Positions 15,873-23,188 of a stretch of 46,253 nucleotides of DNA are shown here, one piece after another (position 1 is the first letter of the stretch; each line of letters starts with the position of its first letter). Location of the stretch: positions 1 through 46,253 of IMG/VR virus record IMGVR_UViG_3300009163_000061; one strand, 5' to 3'. The notes under the pieces are model-generated. The model had not been told where the DNA came from, searched no databases, and worked only from the letters and a program-made list of their open reading frames with translations. Position numbers and translations under genes: made by a program. Source of the stretch: a virus.

Positions 15873-16901
15873 ATGGCCGCAGCTCTCTTTAGCAACAATG
15901 CGTCAACTACGTTGACAGCAGACATCACCAACGTGGCTACGAGCTTTAACGTAACGGCAGGGGCTTTGTTTCCTGCGGCTACCACTGGCGGAGATTACTT
16001 TTATTGTACATTGGTGGACTCCTCTAACAACATTGAGATCATCAAGGTAACCAACCGATCCACTAACACGTTTACAGTTACACGCGCTCAAGAAGGTACG
16101 TCTGCCAGAGCATACACTTCTGCCGCTACCAAAGTAGAGCTTCGCCCAACCGCAGCAGGTTTGAACTCTAAGTTCGATAAAGACGGCGGTACCGTCACAG
16201 GCGCTACGACGTTCAGCGCTAACGTCACGCTAGGCGGCTCTACACTTACAATCCCAACCACGCTTACGGTATCGGGCGGCACGGCCAACTACTCAGTCGG
16301 GCTTCAGTTAGCAGGTTCGGCTGTACTTACAGCAGCTAGCGCCGCTACCCTCACCAACAAGACCTTCGATACCGCTGGCACAGGTAATGCGTTTACGATC
16401 AACGGTAACACCATATCGGCATCGGCAGGTACGGCAACCATCACAGTGCCAAATACCACTGGCACTCTAGCGACCTTGGCTAACACCGAGACGTTCACTA
16501 ACAAAACCATCACAGCCCTAAAAGCTGCCTCGACGGTCAACGACAAAGATACGTCAGGCACCGCTTACTCTATCGGTTTTAGGGAAGTCCCACAGAACGC
16601 CAAGACTTCAGCGTACACCCTCGTGCTTGAGGACAGCGGCAAGCACATTTCGATCACAACGGGCGGGGTCGTTATTCCTGCAAACGGTAGCACATCTCCT
16701 CAAGTTTTGTTTCCGATTGGTACAGCGATTGTAATCTACAACAACAGCTCATCCAGCCAAGCCATCACTATTACCACTGATACGCTGTACTTAGCAGGAA
16801 CAGCTACTACAGGCGCTCGTACGCTGGCGCAGCGAGGCATAGCTACCATCATGAAGGTAGACACGGCTGCTTGGGTTATTACAGGCGCAGGACTCACGTA
16901 A
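15873..16901 (+). CDS. Tail fibre-like protein, 342 aa
   Basis: The N-terminus (MAAALFSNNASTTLTADITNVATSFNVTAG) with a later VTRAQEGTSARAYTSAATKVELRPTAAGLNSKFDKDGG is common in phage tail fibres. It is followed by Ala/Thr-rich beta repeats with LTNKTFDTAGTGNAFTINGN and TFTNKTITALKAAST. The C-terminal region folds as a fibre tip in related proteins. Stop and next start overlap as TAATG. It is a probable structural or receptor-binding component. Confidence 0.8.
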   Translation: MAAALFSNNASTTLTADITNVATSFNVTAGALFPAATTGGDYFYCTLVDSSNNIEIIKVTNRSTNTFTVTRAQEGTSARAYTSAATKVELRPTAAGLNSKFDKDGGTVTGATTFSANVTLGGSTLTIPTTLTVSGGTANYSVGLQLAGSAVLTAASAATLTNKTFDTAGTGNAFTINGNTISASAGTATITVPNTTGTLATLANTETFTNKTITALKAASTVNDKDTSGTAYSIGFREVPQNAKTSAYTLVLEDSGKHISITTGGVVIPANGSTSPQVLFPIGTAIVIYNNSSSSQAITITTDTLYLAGTATTGARTLAQRGIATIMKVDTAAWVITGAGLT

Positions 16902-17287
16902 TGAGCGGCATTGGCATGATGGTGCTAGGCAGTGGTGGTGTAGTTGGCTTGGGTCCGTATTCAGGCAACCTAACTGTTGGCTATTGGCTATCGGGCGGCA
17001 GCGTTGATAACTATGGTTTTAGTGGCGTTTTAGGCGGTAGCATTGCACCTACTGCATGGGGCACAAACACCATAAACGGCATATTCTGGAGAATGACGCA
17101 GGTTGTAACCTTGTCGGTTGCCAATACGGTTGCGTCTCCAAATTGGACAACGCTTGTGATTGGTGGCGTTAGCTTTACTAGGGCGTCTGCGACGTTTAAT
17201 GGTACTACGCAATGGCAATGGAGTTCCGTTGTCACAAACCCATTTGGCACGACCGTTGGCGCTATTAAAGCCATAACCATAACGTAA
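16901..17287 (+). CDS. Hypothetical virion-type protein, 128 aa
   Basis: Start chosen at the ATG coupled to the preceding fibre stop (16899-16903). The protein is Gly-rich at the N-terminus (GIGMMVLGSGGVVGLGPYSGN) and beta-rich after that. No family is recognised; the position suggests a fibre tip or chaperone. Confidence 0.7.
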   Translation: MSGIGMMVLGSGGVVGLGPYSGNLTVGYWLSGGSVDNYGFSGVLGGSIAPTAWGTNTINGIFWRMTQVVTLSVANTVASPNWTTLVIGGVSFTRASATFNGTTQWQWSSVVTNPFGTTVGAIKAITIT

Positions 17288-17301
17288 TCTGGATTTAAAC
17301 A

Positions 17302-17523
17302 ATGACCGATCAATCAGTAGAAACCCAGATTGCTTTGCTTCAGGCGGATATGGCGGCGTTGACCAAGGCTGTAACTAAACAATCTAGCGACATCGAAGGT
17401 CTTGTGAAGGCTTGGAACACTGCTAATGGGGTTGTGTCATTTATGAAGTGGCTGGCTGGTATTGTGACTGCTGTGACAATCCTGTGGGGCGTATTTAAAC
17501 TAAAACTTCTTAGTGCGCCTTAA
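17302..17523 (+). CDS. Small membrane protein, candidate holin component, 73 aa
   Basis: An N-terminal coiled coil (ETQIALLQADMAALTKAVTKQ) is followed by one membrane segment (about residues 48-68, MKWLAGIVTAVTILWGVFKL). This arrangement resembles small phage holin or haemolysin XhlA-type proteins. It lies a few hundred bases upstream of the endolysin. A second candidate holin gene follows the endolysin, so it is not clear which one sets lysis timing. Confidence 0.55.
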   Translation: MTDQSVETQIALLQADMAALTKAVTKQSSDIEGLVKAWNTANGVVSFMKWLAGIVTAVTILWGVFKLKLLSAP

Positions 17524-17526
17524 CTT

Positions 17527-17928
17527 GTGGGCATATCCAACACCGCCAAAGGCCGTATGGGTGAGCTGATAGCAGCTACAGCTATCGAGCAGTGTGGGTG
17601 GAGTACGATCATTATTCCCATGGACCACATAGACATATTGGCCATGAAAGACGGTACGTTCATACGTGTTCAGGTAAAGGCATCCACCTACAAGATAGAG
17701 AAAAACGTTCCGTCGTATAGGTATATGACAGGCACCTCCAGTCACAAGTACCTAGACCCAACGAATATAGATGTGTTGGCTGCTGTGGCGCTGGAATCTA
17801 GGCAAGTAATTTTCTACAACGTAAATACACTAACCAAAACTTTACGCATACACCCAGACAAGTTCAACATCGTTGACATTGAGAAGTCCTCGTGGGAAAC
17901 TGCTGTTAACAAAGTATTGGGCCTTTAG
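17527..17928 (+). CDS. PD-(D/E)XK-type nuclease, 133 aa
   Basis: A small restriction-endonuclease-fold protein, with G-x-x-G-E13 in helix 1, D36 in HIDILA and Q49-V-K51 in FIRVQVKAS. This is the E-D-QxK layout of Holliday-junction-resolvase-like and related phage nucleases. The start is GTG at 17527, four bases past the preceding stop. An internal ATG at 17557 would cut into helix 1, so GTG is preferred. It could process replication or packaging intermediates. It sits inside the lysis cassette, an uncommon position. Confidence 0.65.
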   Translation: MGISNTAKGRMGELIAATAIEQCGWSTIIIPMDHIDILAMKDGTFIRVQVKASTYKIEKNVPSYRYMTGTSSHKYLDPTNIDVLAAVALESRQVIFYNVNTLTKTLRIHPDKFNIVDIEKSSWETAVNKVLGL

Positions 17929-17947
17929 TGTTCCAATGGAGTTGCGT

Positions 17948-18331
17948 ATGTCGTTCGTGCTTGGACCTCGGTCGCTTCAGCGACTACACGGGGTTCATCC
18001 TGATCTTGTGAAGGTGGTGGAACATGCCATCAAGAACAGCCCGATTGACTTTATGGTCGTCGAGGGACTGCGTACGCTTGCGCGTCAAAAGGAGCTTGTT
18101 GAAGCTGGCGCGTCTAAGACGTTTAATTCACGGCACCTCACTGGTCATGCTGTTGATCTTACTCCTGTGGTTGCGGGCGAAGTTCGCTGGGACTGGCCAC
18201 TTTACAAAACACTGGCCCCTGTAATTAAGGCGTCAGCAAAAGAACTCGATGTGCCTATCGAGTGGGGCGGTGATTGGATCACGTTTAAAGACGGTCCTCA
18301 CTGGCAACTTCCGTTCAAGTCGTACAAATAG
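17948..18331 (+). CDS. M15-family peptidoglycan endopeptidase (endolysin), 127 aa
   Basis: It cleaves peptide bonds in the host cell wall at lysis. The M15 zinc motif is present as S61-R-H63-L-T-G-H-A-V-D70, with the third ligand in GPH118W and catalytic-site context ETLR-like VEGLRTLARQKELVEAG at 38-54. It is a bare catalytic domain with no signal peptide, so it needs a holin. The ATG at 17948 is used because GGAG lies 6 bases upstream; the ATG at 17936 is less likely. It is followed 8 bases later by a membrane protein gene. Confidence 0.9.
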   Translation: MSFVLGPRSLQRLHGVHPDLVKVVEHAIKNSPIDFMVVEGLRTLARQKELVEAGASKTFNSRHLTGHAVDLTPVVAGEVRWDWPLYKTLAPVIKASAKELDVPIEWGGDWITFKDGPHWQLPFKSYK

Positions 18332-18339
18332 GAGCTACC

Positions 18340-18492
18340 ATGCTTAAGGGTTACAAGACTTACATTACCGCTGGCGTTGCTATTGTTACCGCAGCCGCAG
18401 CGTATCTGGTTGGTGACGCGACGGTGATGGACACCGCTACTCTCGTCTTCAATGCACTGCTTGCGGCGTTCATTCGTCACAGCGTCAAGTAA
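18340..18492 (+). CDS. Small two-helix membrane protein, candidate holin, 50 aa
   Basis: The protein begins MLKGYKTYITAGVAIVTAAAAYLVGD and ends in a second hydrophobic helix (TATLVFNALLAAFIRHSVK). Two membrane segments, a basic C-terminus and a place directly behind the endolysin make it a plausible holin. It has a GGAG ribosome-binding site. Tiny proteins of this pattern are frequent in podophage lysis regions. Confidence 0.65.
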   Translation: MLKGYKTYITAGVAIVTAAAAYLVGDATVMDTATLVFNALLAAFIRHSVK

Positions 18493-18514
18493 ACAGCAAT
18501 CTCGGAGCAATAAT

Positions 18515-18691
18515 ATGTTTAAGTCGTCTGTGAGTAAGCAACTTAATTCGTCCAAGGAAAACACCAATCCCGGTGGCGAATATCAGCAGGTATCAGCTAC
18601 GTCTAAGGATGTGCCTTCGACCATCCCTGCCAAGTCTAACCACAAGGACTCGATGATCAACGGTCCCTACGGCGGCAAGAAGCCCGCTTAA
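18515..18691 (+). CDS. Small protein with C-terminal GPYGGK motif, 58 aa
   Basis: Start at MFKSSVSKQ, preceded by GGAG; the longer frame upstream lacks a ribosome-binding site. The protein is polar and looks disordered. Its C-terminus DSMINGPYGGKKPA is shared with the neighbouring gene (NNMMDGPFGGKRPE) although the rest differs. A shared tail motif suggests a common docking or processing signal. No function is known. Confidence 0.7.
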   Translation: MFKSSVSKQLNSSKENTNPGGEYQQVSATSKDVPSTIPAKSNHKDSMINGPYGGKKPA

Positions 18692-18701
18692 GGAGCTAGC
18701 T

Positions 18702-18875
18702 ATGATCAGCAAGGCAGTCGTGGACTACTACGCTATGGCATCTACAGGTAAGTGCGAAACACCTATGCCTGTGGACACGCCTAAGTACGGTGAAGTGCCT
18801 ACCTCTACTGCAACCCCCAAGGTTGCTCCCAACAACATGATGGACGGCCCCTTTGGCGGCAAGCGTCCGGAGTAA
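18702..18875 (+). CDS. Small protein with C-terminal GPFGGK motif, 57 aa
   Basis: It begins MISKAVVDYYAMASTGKCETPMP and ends NNMMDGPFGGKRPE, matching the tail of the preceding gene. The middle is Pro/Thr-rich and probably disordered. It has a strong ribosome-binding site (AGGAGC). Both genes lie 10 bases apart in a run of five tiny genes before the nozzle gene. Confidence 0.7.
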   Translation: MISKAVVDYYAMASTGKCETPMPVDTPKYGEVPTSTATPKVAPNNMMDGPFGGKRPE

Positions 18876-18880
18876 GACAC

Positions 18881-19030
18881 ATGGCTAAGAAACCTGCGAA
18901 GATGATGGCAAAGGCCGCTCTGTTCGAAAAGAAGGACAAGGCTGCTGACAAGAAGATGGGCGTCAAAGAAAACTCCAAGAAGGACATAAAAATGGACTTC
19001 AAGGCGATGAAGTCTAAAAAGGGTTACTAG
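18881..19030 (+). CDS. Lysine-rich small protein, 49 aa
   Basis: Very basic and helical, with Lys/Ala/Met repeats (KKPAKMMAKAALFEKKDKAADKKMG). Similar lysine-rich peptides with a KKDK..DKKMG pattern recur in phage structural regions; binding to packaged DNA is one possibility. The gene starts 5 bases after the preceding stop. Confidence 0.65.
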   Translation: MAKKPAKMMAKAALFEKKDKAADKKMGVKENSKKDIKMDFKAMKSKKGY

Positions 19031-19031
19031 T

Positions 19032-19289
19032 ATGACGAAGACATCCGACGCTCAACTAAGGGCACAAGCAAAGTATCAATCTTCGCCTGAGCAGGTTGAG
19101 CGTCGGATGGCACGTAACCGTGCGCGGTACGCCATGATTAAAGCTGGCAAGGTCTCCAAGGGCGACGGTAAAGACGTGGCCCACAAGGATGACAACCCGC
19201 ACAATAACAATCCGAAGAATCTGGCTGTTCAGTCCAAAACGAAGAACAGGTCGTATCCCCGCACTAAAAGTGGAGCGATGAAGAAATGA
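19032..19289 (+). CDS. Small basic protein with HNH-like core, 85 aa
   Basis: The segment AHKDDNPHNNNPKNLAVQSKTKNRSYPRT resembles the HxxGN...NN...NL part of HNH nucleases, but the expected DxDH is reduced to DVAH, so activity is doubtful. The N-terminus is basic and helical (AQLRAQAKYQSSPEQVERRMARNRARY). This family is recurrent in podophage structural regions. It is coupled to the next gene by an ATGA overlap. Confidence 0.7.
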   Translation: MTKTSDAQLRAQAKYQSSPEQVERRMARNRARYAMIKAGKVSKGDGKDVAHKDDNPHNNNPKNLAVQSKTKNRSYPRTKSGAMKK

Positions 19290-19567
19290 CTATTAAGTAT
19301 CGAGGCCATGAGTTTCCGGGCTACAACAAGCCTGTGAACGCACCTGCTGGCGACAGCCATAAAAAAATGGTGCTGGCTAAAAAGGGTGAAGACGTAAAGC
19401 TCGTGAAGTTCGGCCTACGTGGCATGGAGGATTTCACTCAGCACCATGACCCAGAACGCCGTAAAAACTATCTTGCACGATCTGGCGGCATCAAGAATAA
19501 ATCCGGCCAGCTAACTAAAGACGATAAGTTCAGTGCTAATTACTGGGCGAGAAAAGTTCTCTGGTGA
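19286..19567 (+). CDS. Conserved small phage protein, 93 aa
   Basis: It begins YRGHEFPGYNKPVNAP and continues with KMVLAKKGEDVKLVKFGLRGMEDFTQHHDPERRKNYLAR and a C-terminal FSANYWARKVLW. This pattern recurs next to the HNH-like small protein in many podophages, suggesting that the two act together. Function is unknown. Confidence 0.75.
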   Translation: MTIKYRGHEFPGYNKPVNAPAGDSHKKMVLAKKGEDVKLVKFGLRGMEDFTQHHDPERRKNYLARSGGIKNKSGQLTKDDKFSANYWARKVLW

Positions 19568-19574
19568 GGTCCAA

Positions 19575-21722
19575 ATGCCTGTTCTTAAAGTTATGGGGTT
19601 TGACGGTATTATCCCGCGTACCTCACCCACGATGCTTGAGGACTCGCAAGGCCAGCAAGCCGACAACGTAAAGCTATACTCTCGTGAACTGCGTTACTGG
19701 AAAGGTGCGCAGCTAGAATCGTACACGCCTGAGAACGGTCTTGCCGTTGGTGGCTCAGCCATTAAGAGCTTGTACAAATACTATTACGGTACAGGTAGCT
19801 CGTATCTGTGGTTCGCGTGGACTACAGATATTAACGCTGTCCAAAGCCCGATGGCCGACCTGACCGACTATCGCTTGTACTACACCGATGGCGTGAAACC
19901 AAAGAAGACCAACTACACGCTGGCTACAACTGGATCAGGCGCGTACCCCCGCAGCTATCAAAATCTCGGCATCCCTGCCCCCGCAGCCAAGCCTACCTAC
20001 TCCACTTACACGTTCCCCTTGAGCACCGCTACGGTGCTGGAGAGCGGCAATGGTTATACCGTGGGCGACGTTCTGACTTTGGTTAGCGGCACGTTCAGCG
20101 TTGTGGGTAAAGTCACCGTGTCAAGTATATTGGGCACTGCGGCTACAGGGCCTATCGCTGGCGTGAACTTAACCACTCCGGGGACATATACGGTCCTACC
20201 CGCCAGCAACTCCACAGTGACGGGCGGCACGGGTTCCGGTGCTAAAATTACAGCGACAGCAGGTACGGCTGAAAGCCGTGTGTATCTGTACACATACCTT
20301 AACACGTTTGGGGCAGTGGTAGAGGAAAGCGCTCCCTCACCTGTGGCAGACACGCTTACGGTCTATCCTTCGTCCAACAGCGTCACGTTTCCAGCGGGGG
20401 CGTTCGCCGCATTTCCGTCTGGTAGCTATGGGTTCACAGGCATCCGGATATATCGTTCAGTTACAGGCCAGACTACGAACAGCTATCAGCTTGTTACTGA
20501 GATCACGACGGCTACCCCTGCCACAGCTACATTCACAGACACTAAGACCGCTGCGCAGTTGGGGAACAACCTCAGCACTCTTGGTTGGTCCACCCCTCCC
20601 GACGCGCTACAGGGTCTAATCTCACACCCGTCAGGCGCACTGGCCGGGTTTGTAAACAACACTGTTTACTTTTCTGAGCCGTACTACCCTCATGCTTGGC
20701 CGCTAGCATACGCTATCAACGTACCCAACAAGATTATATCCTTGGGTATCTTTGGTACGTCAATTGTTGTGACCACAGATCGCTTTCCGTACATCATCAC
20801 AGGTTCGTACCCCGGAGGCATGTCAGCCGAGCGGGTGCCTATTCTGGAGCCATGTATCTCCAAGCAATCTACCGTGAGCGATGAGTTTGGTGTTGTGTAT
20901 GCTAGCCCTAACGGACTGGTGGGTATTGGTCCCGCCATGCGCGGCGTGATTACAAACAACCTGTTCGCCTACAACGAATGGATCAACTATAACCCTGATC
21001 TAATTGCAGGGGCTGTAATCAACAACCAGTATTTTGCAACTTACCCAACAACAACGGAAAGTCAAAGGACGCTAGTTTTTAACCGAGCAGATGTTCCTGC
21101 GTTGTCTAAGGTAGACATGCCAGCAACTGCTGTGCATGTAGATAGTAAAGGCGGTAATCTTTACTACGTTAATGGCATCAATGGCCGTATCTATAAGTGG
21201 GATGCGGATGATCTGAACCCACTAGCTTTTGACTGGTTGTCAAAACGGTTTGTTTTGCCTCAAGCTACTACGTTCTCTGTTCTTAAGCTGGATGCAAACT
21301 ACGCACAAATCTCAAACGCTAGCGGCAACGCAGCACTGACAGCAGCTATATCTGCTCGTAACCAAGCGCGGTTTAGTAGTGATTTGATCGGCGCAGTTAA
21401 CGCAGGTCAACCCGGACCAGCCGGGACCAACAACTTCATGGGCACTCTAAACTCGTCGTACTATGACTCTGCGTTGGCTCAGTATCGAGGCATGTTGGTC
21501 AACGGCAGTATCCTTGAGGAGCTGCCGACCTCGGCGTCTACCCGCGCAGTGGCTGTGGAAATCTATGGCGACGGCGTACTTAAGACCACGCTCAATATGA
21601 CATCATTTGATCCCGTGCGTATTCCACCATTCAAGTCTAGAACGGTAGAAGTGTCTGTGCAGGGAAATATTGACGTTCGATCTGTAGCATTAGCCACAAC
21701 GCAAATAGAGTTGCGTCAATGA
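19575..21722 (+). CDS. Tail nozzle or hub protein, 715 aa
   Basis: It corresponds by position to T7 gp12 or P22 gp10. The N-terminus (MGFDGIIPRTSPTMLEDSQGQQADNVKLYSRELRYWKG) matches the typical start of nozzle proteins, which list a Gln and Asn in (S/Q)QQADNV and then R-x-W. The rest is beta-rich, with TGIRIYRSVTGQTTNSYQLV and repeated Gly/Thr segments, as in beta-propeller nozzles. The ATG at 19575 is preceded by GAGG. Residues about 148-235 look like an inserted Gly/Thr domain. The stop overlaps the next start. Confidence 0.7.
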   Translation: MPVLKVMGFDGIIPRTSPTMLEDSQGQQADNVKLYSRELRYWKGAQLESYTPENGLAVGGSAIKSLYKYYYGTGSSYLWFAWTTDINAVQSPMADLTDYRLYYTDGVKPKKTNYTLATTGSGAYPRSYQNLGIPAPAAKPTYSTYTFPLSTATVLESGNGYTVGDVLTLVSGTFSVVGKVTVSSILGTAATGPIAGVNLTTPGTYTVLPASNSTVTGGTGSGAKITATAGTAESRVYLYTYLNTFGAVVEESAPSPVADTLTVYPSSNSVTFPAGAFAAFPSGSYGFTGIRIYRSVTGQTTNSYQLVTEITTATPATATFTDTKTAAQLGNNLSTLGWSTPPDALQGLISHPSGALAGFVNNTVYFSEPYYPHAWPLAYAINVPNKIISLGIFGTSIVVTTDRFPYIITGSYPGGMSAERVPILEPCISKQSTVSDEFGVVYASPNGLVGIGPAMRGVITNNLFAYNEWINYNPDLIAGAVINNQYFATYPTTTESQRTLVFNRADVPALSKVDMPATAVHVDSKGGNLYYVNGINGRIYKWDADDLNPLAFDWLSKRFVLPQATTFSVLKLDANYAQISNASGNAALTAAISARNQARFSSDLIGAVNAGQPGPAGTNNFMGTLNSSYYDSALAQYRGMLVNGSILEELPTSASTRAVAVEIYGDGVLKTTLNMTSFDPVRIPPFKSRTVEVSVQGNIDVRSVALATTQIELRQ

Positions 21723-21916
21723 GTAACAAACCCGGTATCCCATCCATACCTGTAGTAAGCCAAGAACTACAGACTGTGCTGCAAGCACTCAAAGAAAATA
21801 TAGAGTTGATTACAGGTGTGCGTGGGGGTAACATAGATACGCTTGCTACTACAGCTAGCCTTAGCGATACCATAACTAAAGTGAACGAGATTATCACTAG
21901 GTTGAACGGACGCTGA
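21719..21916 (+). CDS. Small helical protein downstream of the nozzle gene, 65 aa
   Basis: Pattern VVSQELQTVLQALKENIELITGVRGGNIDTLAT with a C-terminal helix SDTITKVNEIITRLNGR is common directly after nozzle-type genes in podophages. It probably forms a coiled coil. It is coupled to the nozzle gene by a 4-base overlap. Function unknown. Confidence 0.7.
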   Translation: MSNKPGIPSIPVVSQELQTVLQALKENIELITGVRGGNIDTLATTASLSDTITKVNEIITRLNGR

Positions 21917-21921
21917 CGATC

Positions 21922-22341
21922 ATGCCTAAGCCAGTCTACAAGGTTGAGTCAGATGCAGAAGCTGCCTTTCAGTTCCTCAACGAGTTTTTCCTTGTCGGTC
22001 GTACCGATGACCAAAAAGGGATTGTCTTGCGAAGGGAAGGCGAGGTTATCGCCGCAGTACTATACGTCCAGTACAGCGGTCCCAATGTCTTTATGCATGT
22101 GGCAGGTATACCCGGTAGAAAGTGGATCAACCGTGATCTGCTCTACTGGACCTTCCATTACCCCTTCACACAGATGGGCGTATCACGCGTCAGTGGTTGG
22201 GTAGAGGCAGATAATGCGGACGCAATTCGCTTCAATGAGCACCTAGGCTTCACAAGAGAAGCCACGCTACAAGGAGCTGGTAGGGGTGGTGTAGATGTCT
22301 ATATATACAAGATGTTCAAGGAAGATTGTCGTTATGGCTAA
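21922..22341 (+). CDS. GNAT-fold protein, T7 gp13-like position, 139 aa
   Basis: The residues KGIVLRREGEVIAAVLYVQYSGPNVFMHVAG, then VSGWVEADNADAIRFNEHLGFTREATLQGAG follow the N-acetyltransferase fold, including the terminal NxxAxxFxExLGF feature. In T7 a gp13 with this fold is needed for internal core assembly, and here it lies in the same order between the nozzle and gp14-like genes. Whether it acetylates anything is unknown. It overlaps the next gene by 8 bases. Confidence 0.75.
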   Translation: MPKPVYKVESDAEAAFQFLNEFFLVGRTDDQKGIVLRREGEVIAAVLYVQYSGPNVFMHVAGIPGRKWINRDLLYWTFHYPFTQMGVSRVSGWVEADNADAIRFNEHLGFTREATLQGAGRGGVDVYIYKMFKEDCRYG

Positions 22342-23179
22342 TCGCACACAGTATGGCAGTAAAGGTGTTAAAAACCAGTACGATCCTCAAATTGGGGTTG
22401 CTGCTGCTCAGAACGCTGCTGTGTCTGCAAAAGCTGAGGCATTTGCCGAAGAGTATTACAAGAATACTGTCGCACCTCTAAACGAGAAAATGCAGCAAAG
22501 TGCGGACGTGACGGCTGGGAAGCTGAACACGCTGTATGACCTCAACGCTGAGCAGATGCGTTCCGCTGGCGAACGCTACAAGCAGTATGGCATCCCTGCC
22601 GAACAAAAATACTACGACATGGCTACCAAGTACTCGGAACCTGAAGAGCAAGAGCGTCAAGCGCAGTTTGCCAAGGGTGATCTGGGCGTAGCTGTACAGA
22701 ATCAAGAACAAGCTCGGATGCGTCAGTTTGCGGGTTTGGGTATTGACCCGTCTTCCCCTGCTGCGATCTCTGCGGCTACTGATGCAAGTGTGATGAACGC
22801 CGCCGCTGAAGCTGGCGCGATGAACCGTTCGCGTGGTGCGGCTCGTGAGCTTGGTATGCGTCTTACCTCAGACGCCGCTAACTTCGGTCGCGGTGGCCAG
22901 TCGGGCATCCTCCAGTTTGGCGGGGCTGCTCAAGGTAATGCTCAAGGCTCGTTCGGCACGACTCAAGGCGCTCTCGGCTCTGCGCTTGGCGCGGGTCAGT
23001 TTGTCAATCAAGGCTACGGCACGGCTCTACAGGGCTACGGCAATAACTTGAACGCCTATACAAGCCTCGGCAATACAAACATGAACGCAAACGCGGCTCA
23101 GACATCTGCCATGTATGGCGCAATCGGTTCAGTTGTTGGGGCTGGCGTCGGCGCGTTTGCGCCCATTCCAAAAAAATAA
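22334..23179 (+). CDS. Internal virion protein, T7 gp14-like, 281 aa
   Basis: Expected to be part of the inner core ejected into the host to form the DNA conduit. It has an N-terminal helical domain, a run of heptad-like helices (QSADVTAGKLNTLYDLNAEQM), the landmark RMRQFAGLGIDPSSPAA and a Gly/Ala/Gln-rich C-terminus ending in a hydrophobic Gly-zipper (AIGSVVGAGVGAF). The start at 22334 is chosen because AAGGAAG precedes it; the upstream TTG-type start lies inside the GNAT gene. Confidence 0.8.
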   Translation: MANRTQYGSKGVKNQYDPQIGVAAAQNAAVSAKAEAFAEEYYKNTVAPLNEKMQQSADVTAGKLNTLYDLNAEQMRSAGERYKQYGIPAEQKYYDMATKYSEPEEQERQAQFAKGDLGVAVQNQEQARMRQFAGLGIDPSSPAAISAATDASVMNAAAEAGAMNRSRGAARELGMRLTSDAANFGRGGQSGILQFGGAAQGNAQGSFGTTQGALGSALGAGQFVNQGYGTALQGYGNNLNAYTSLGNTNMNANAAQTSAMYGAIGSVVGAGVGAFAPIPKK

Positions 23180-23188
23180 GGTAAGCAC

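Noticed and set aside
18515-18875. Reading the two tiny proteins as a recent tandem duplication
   Set aside because: Only the last 14 residues match; the rest and the DNA outside the tails do not align.
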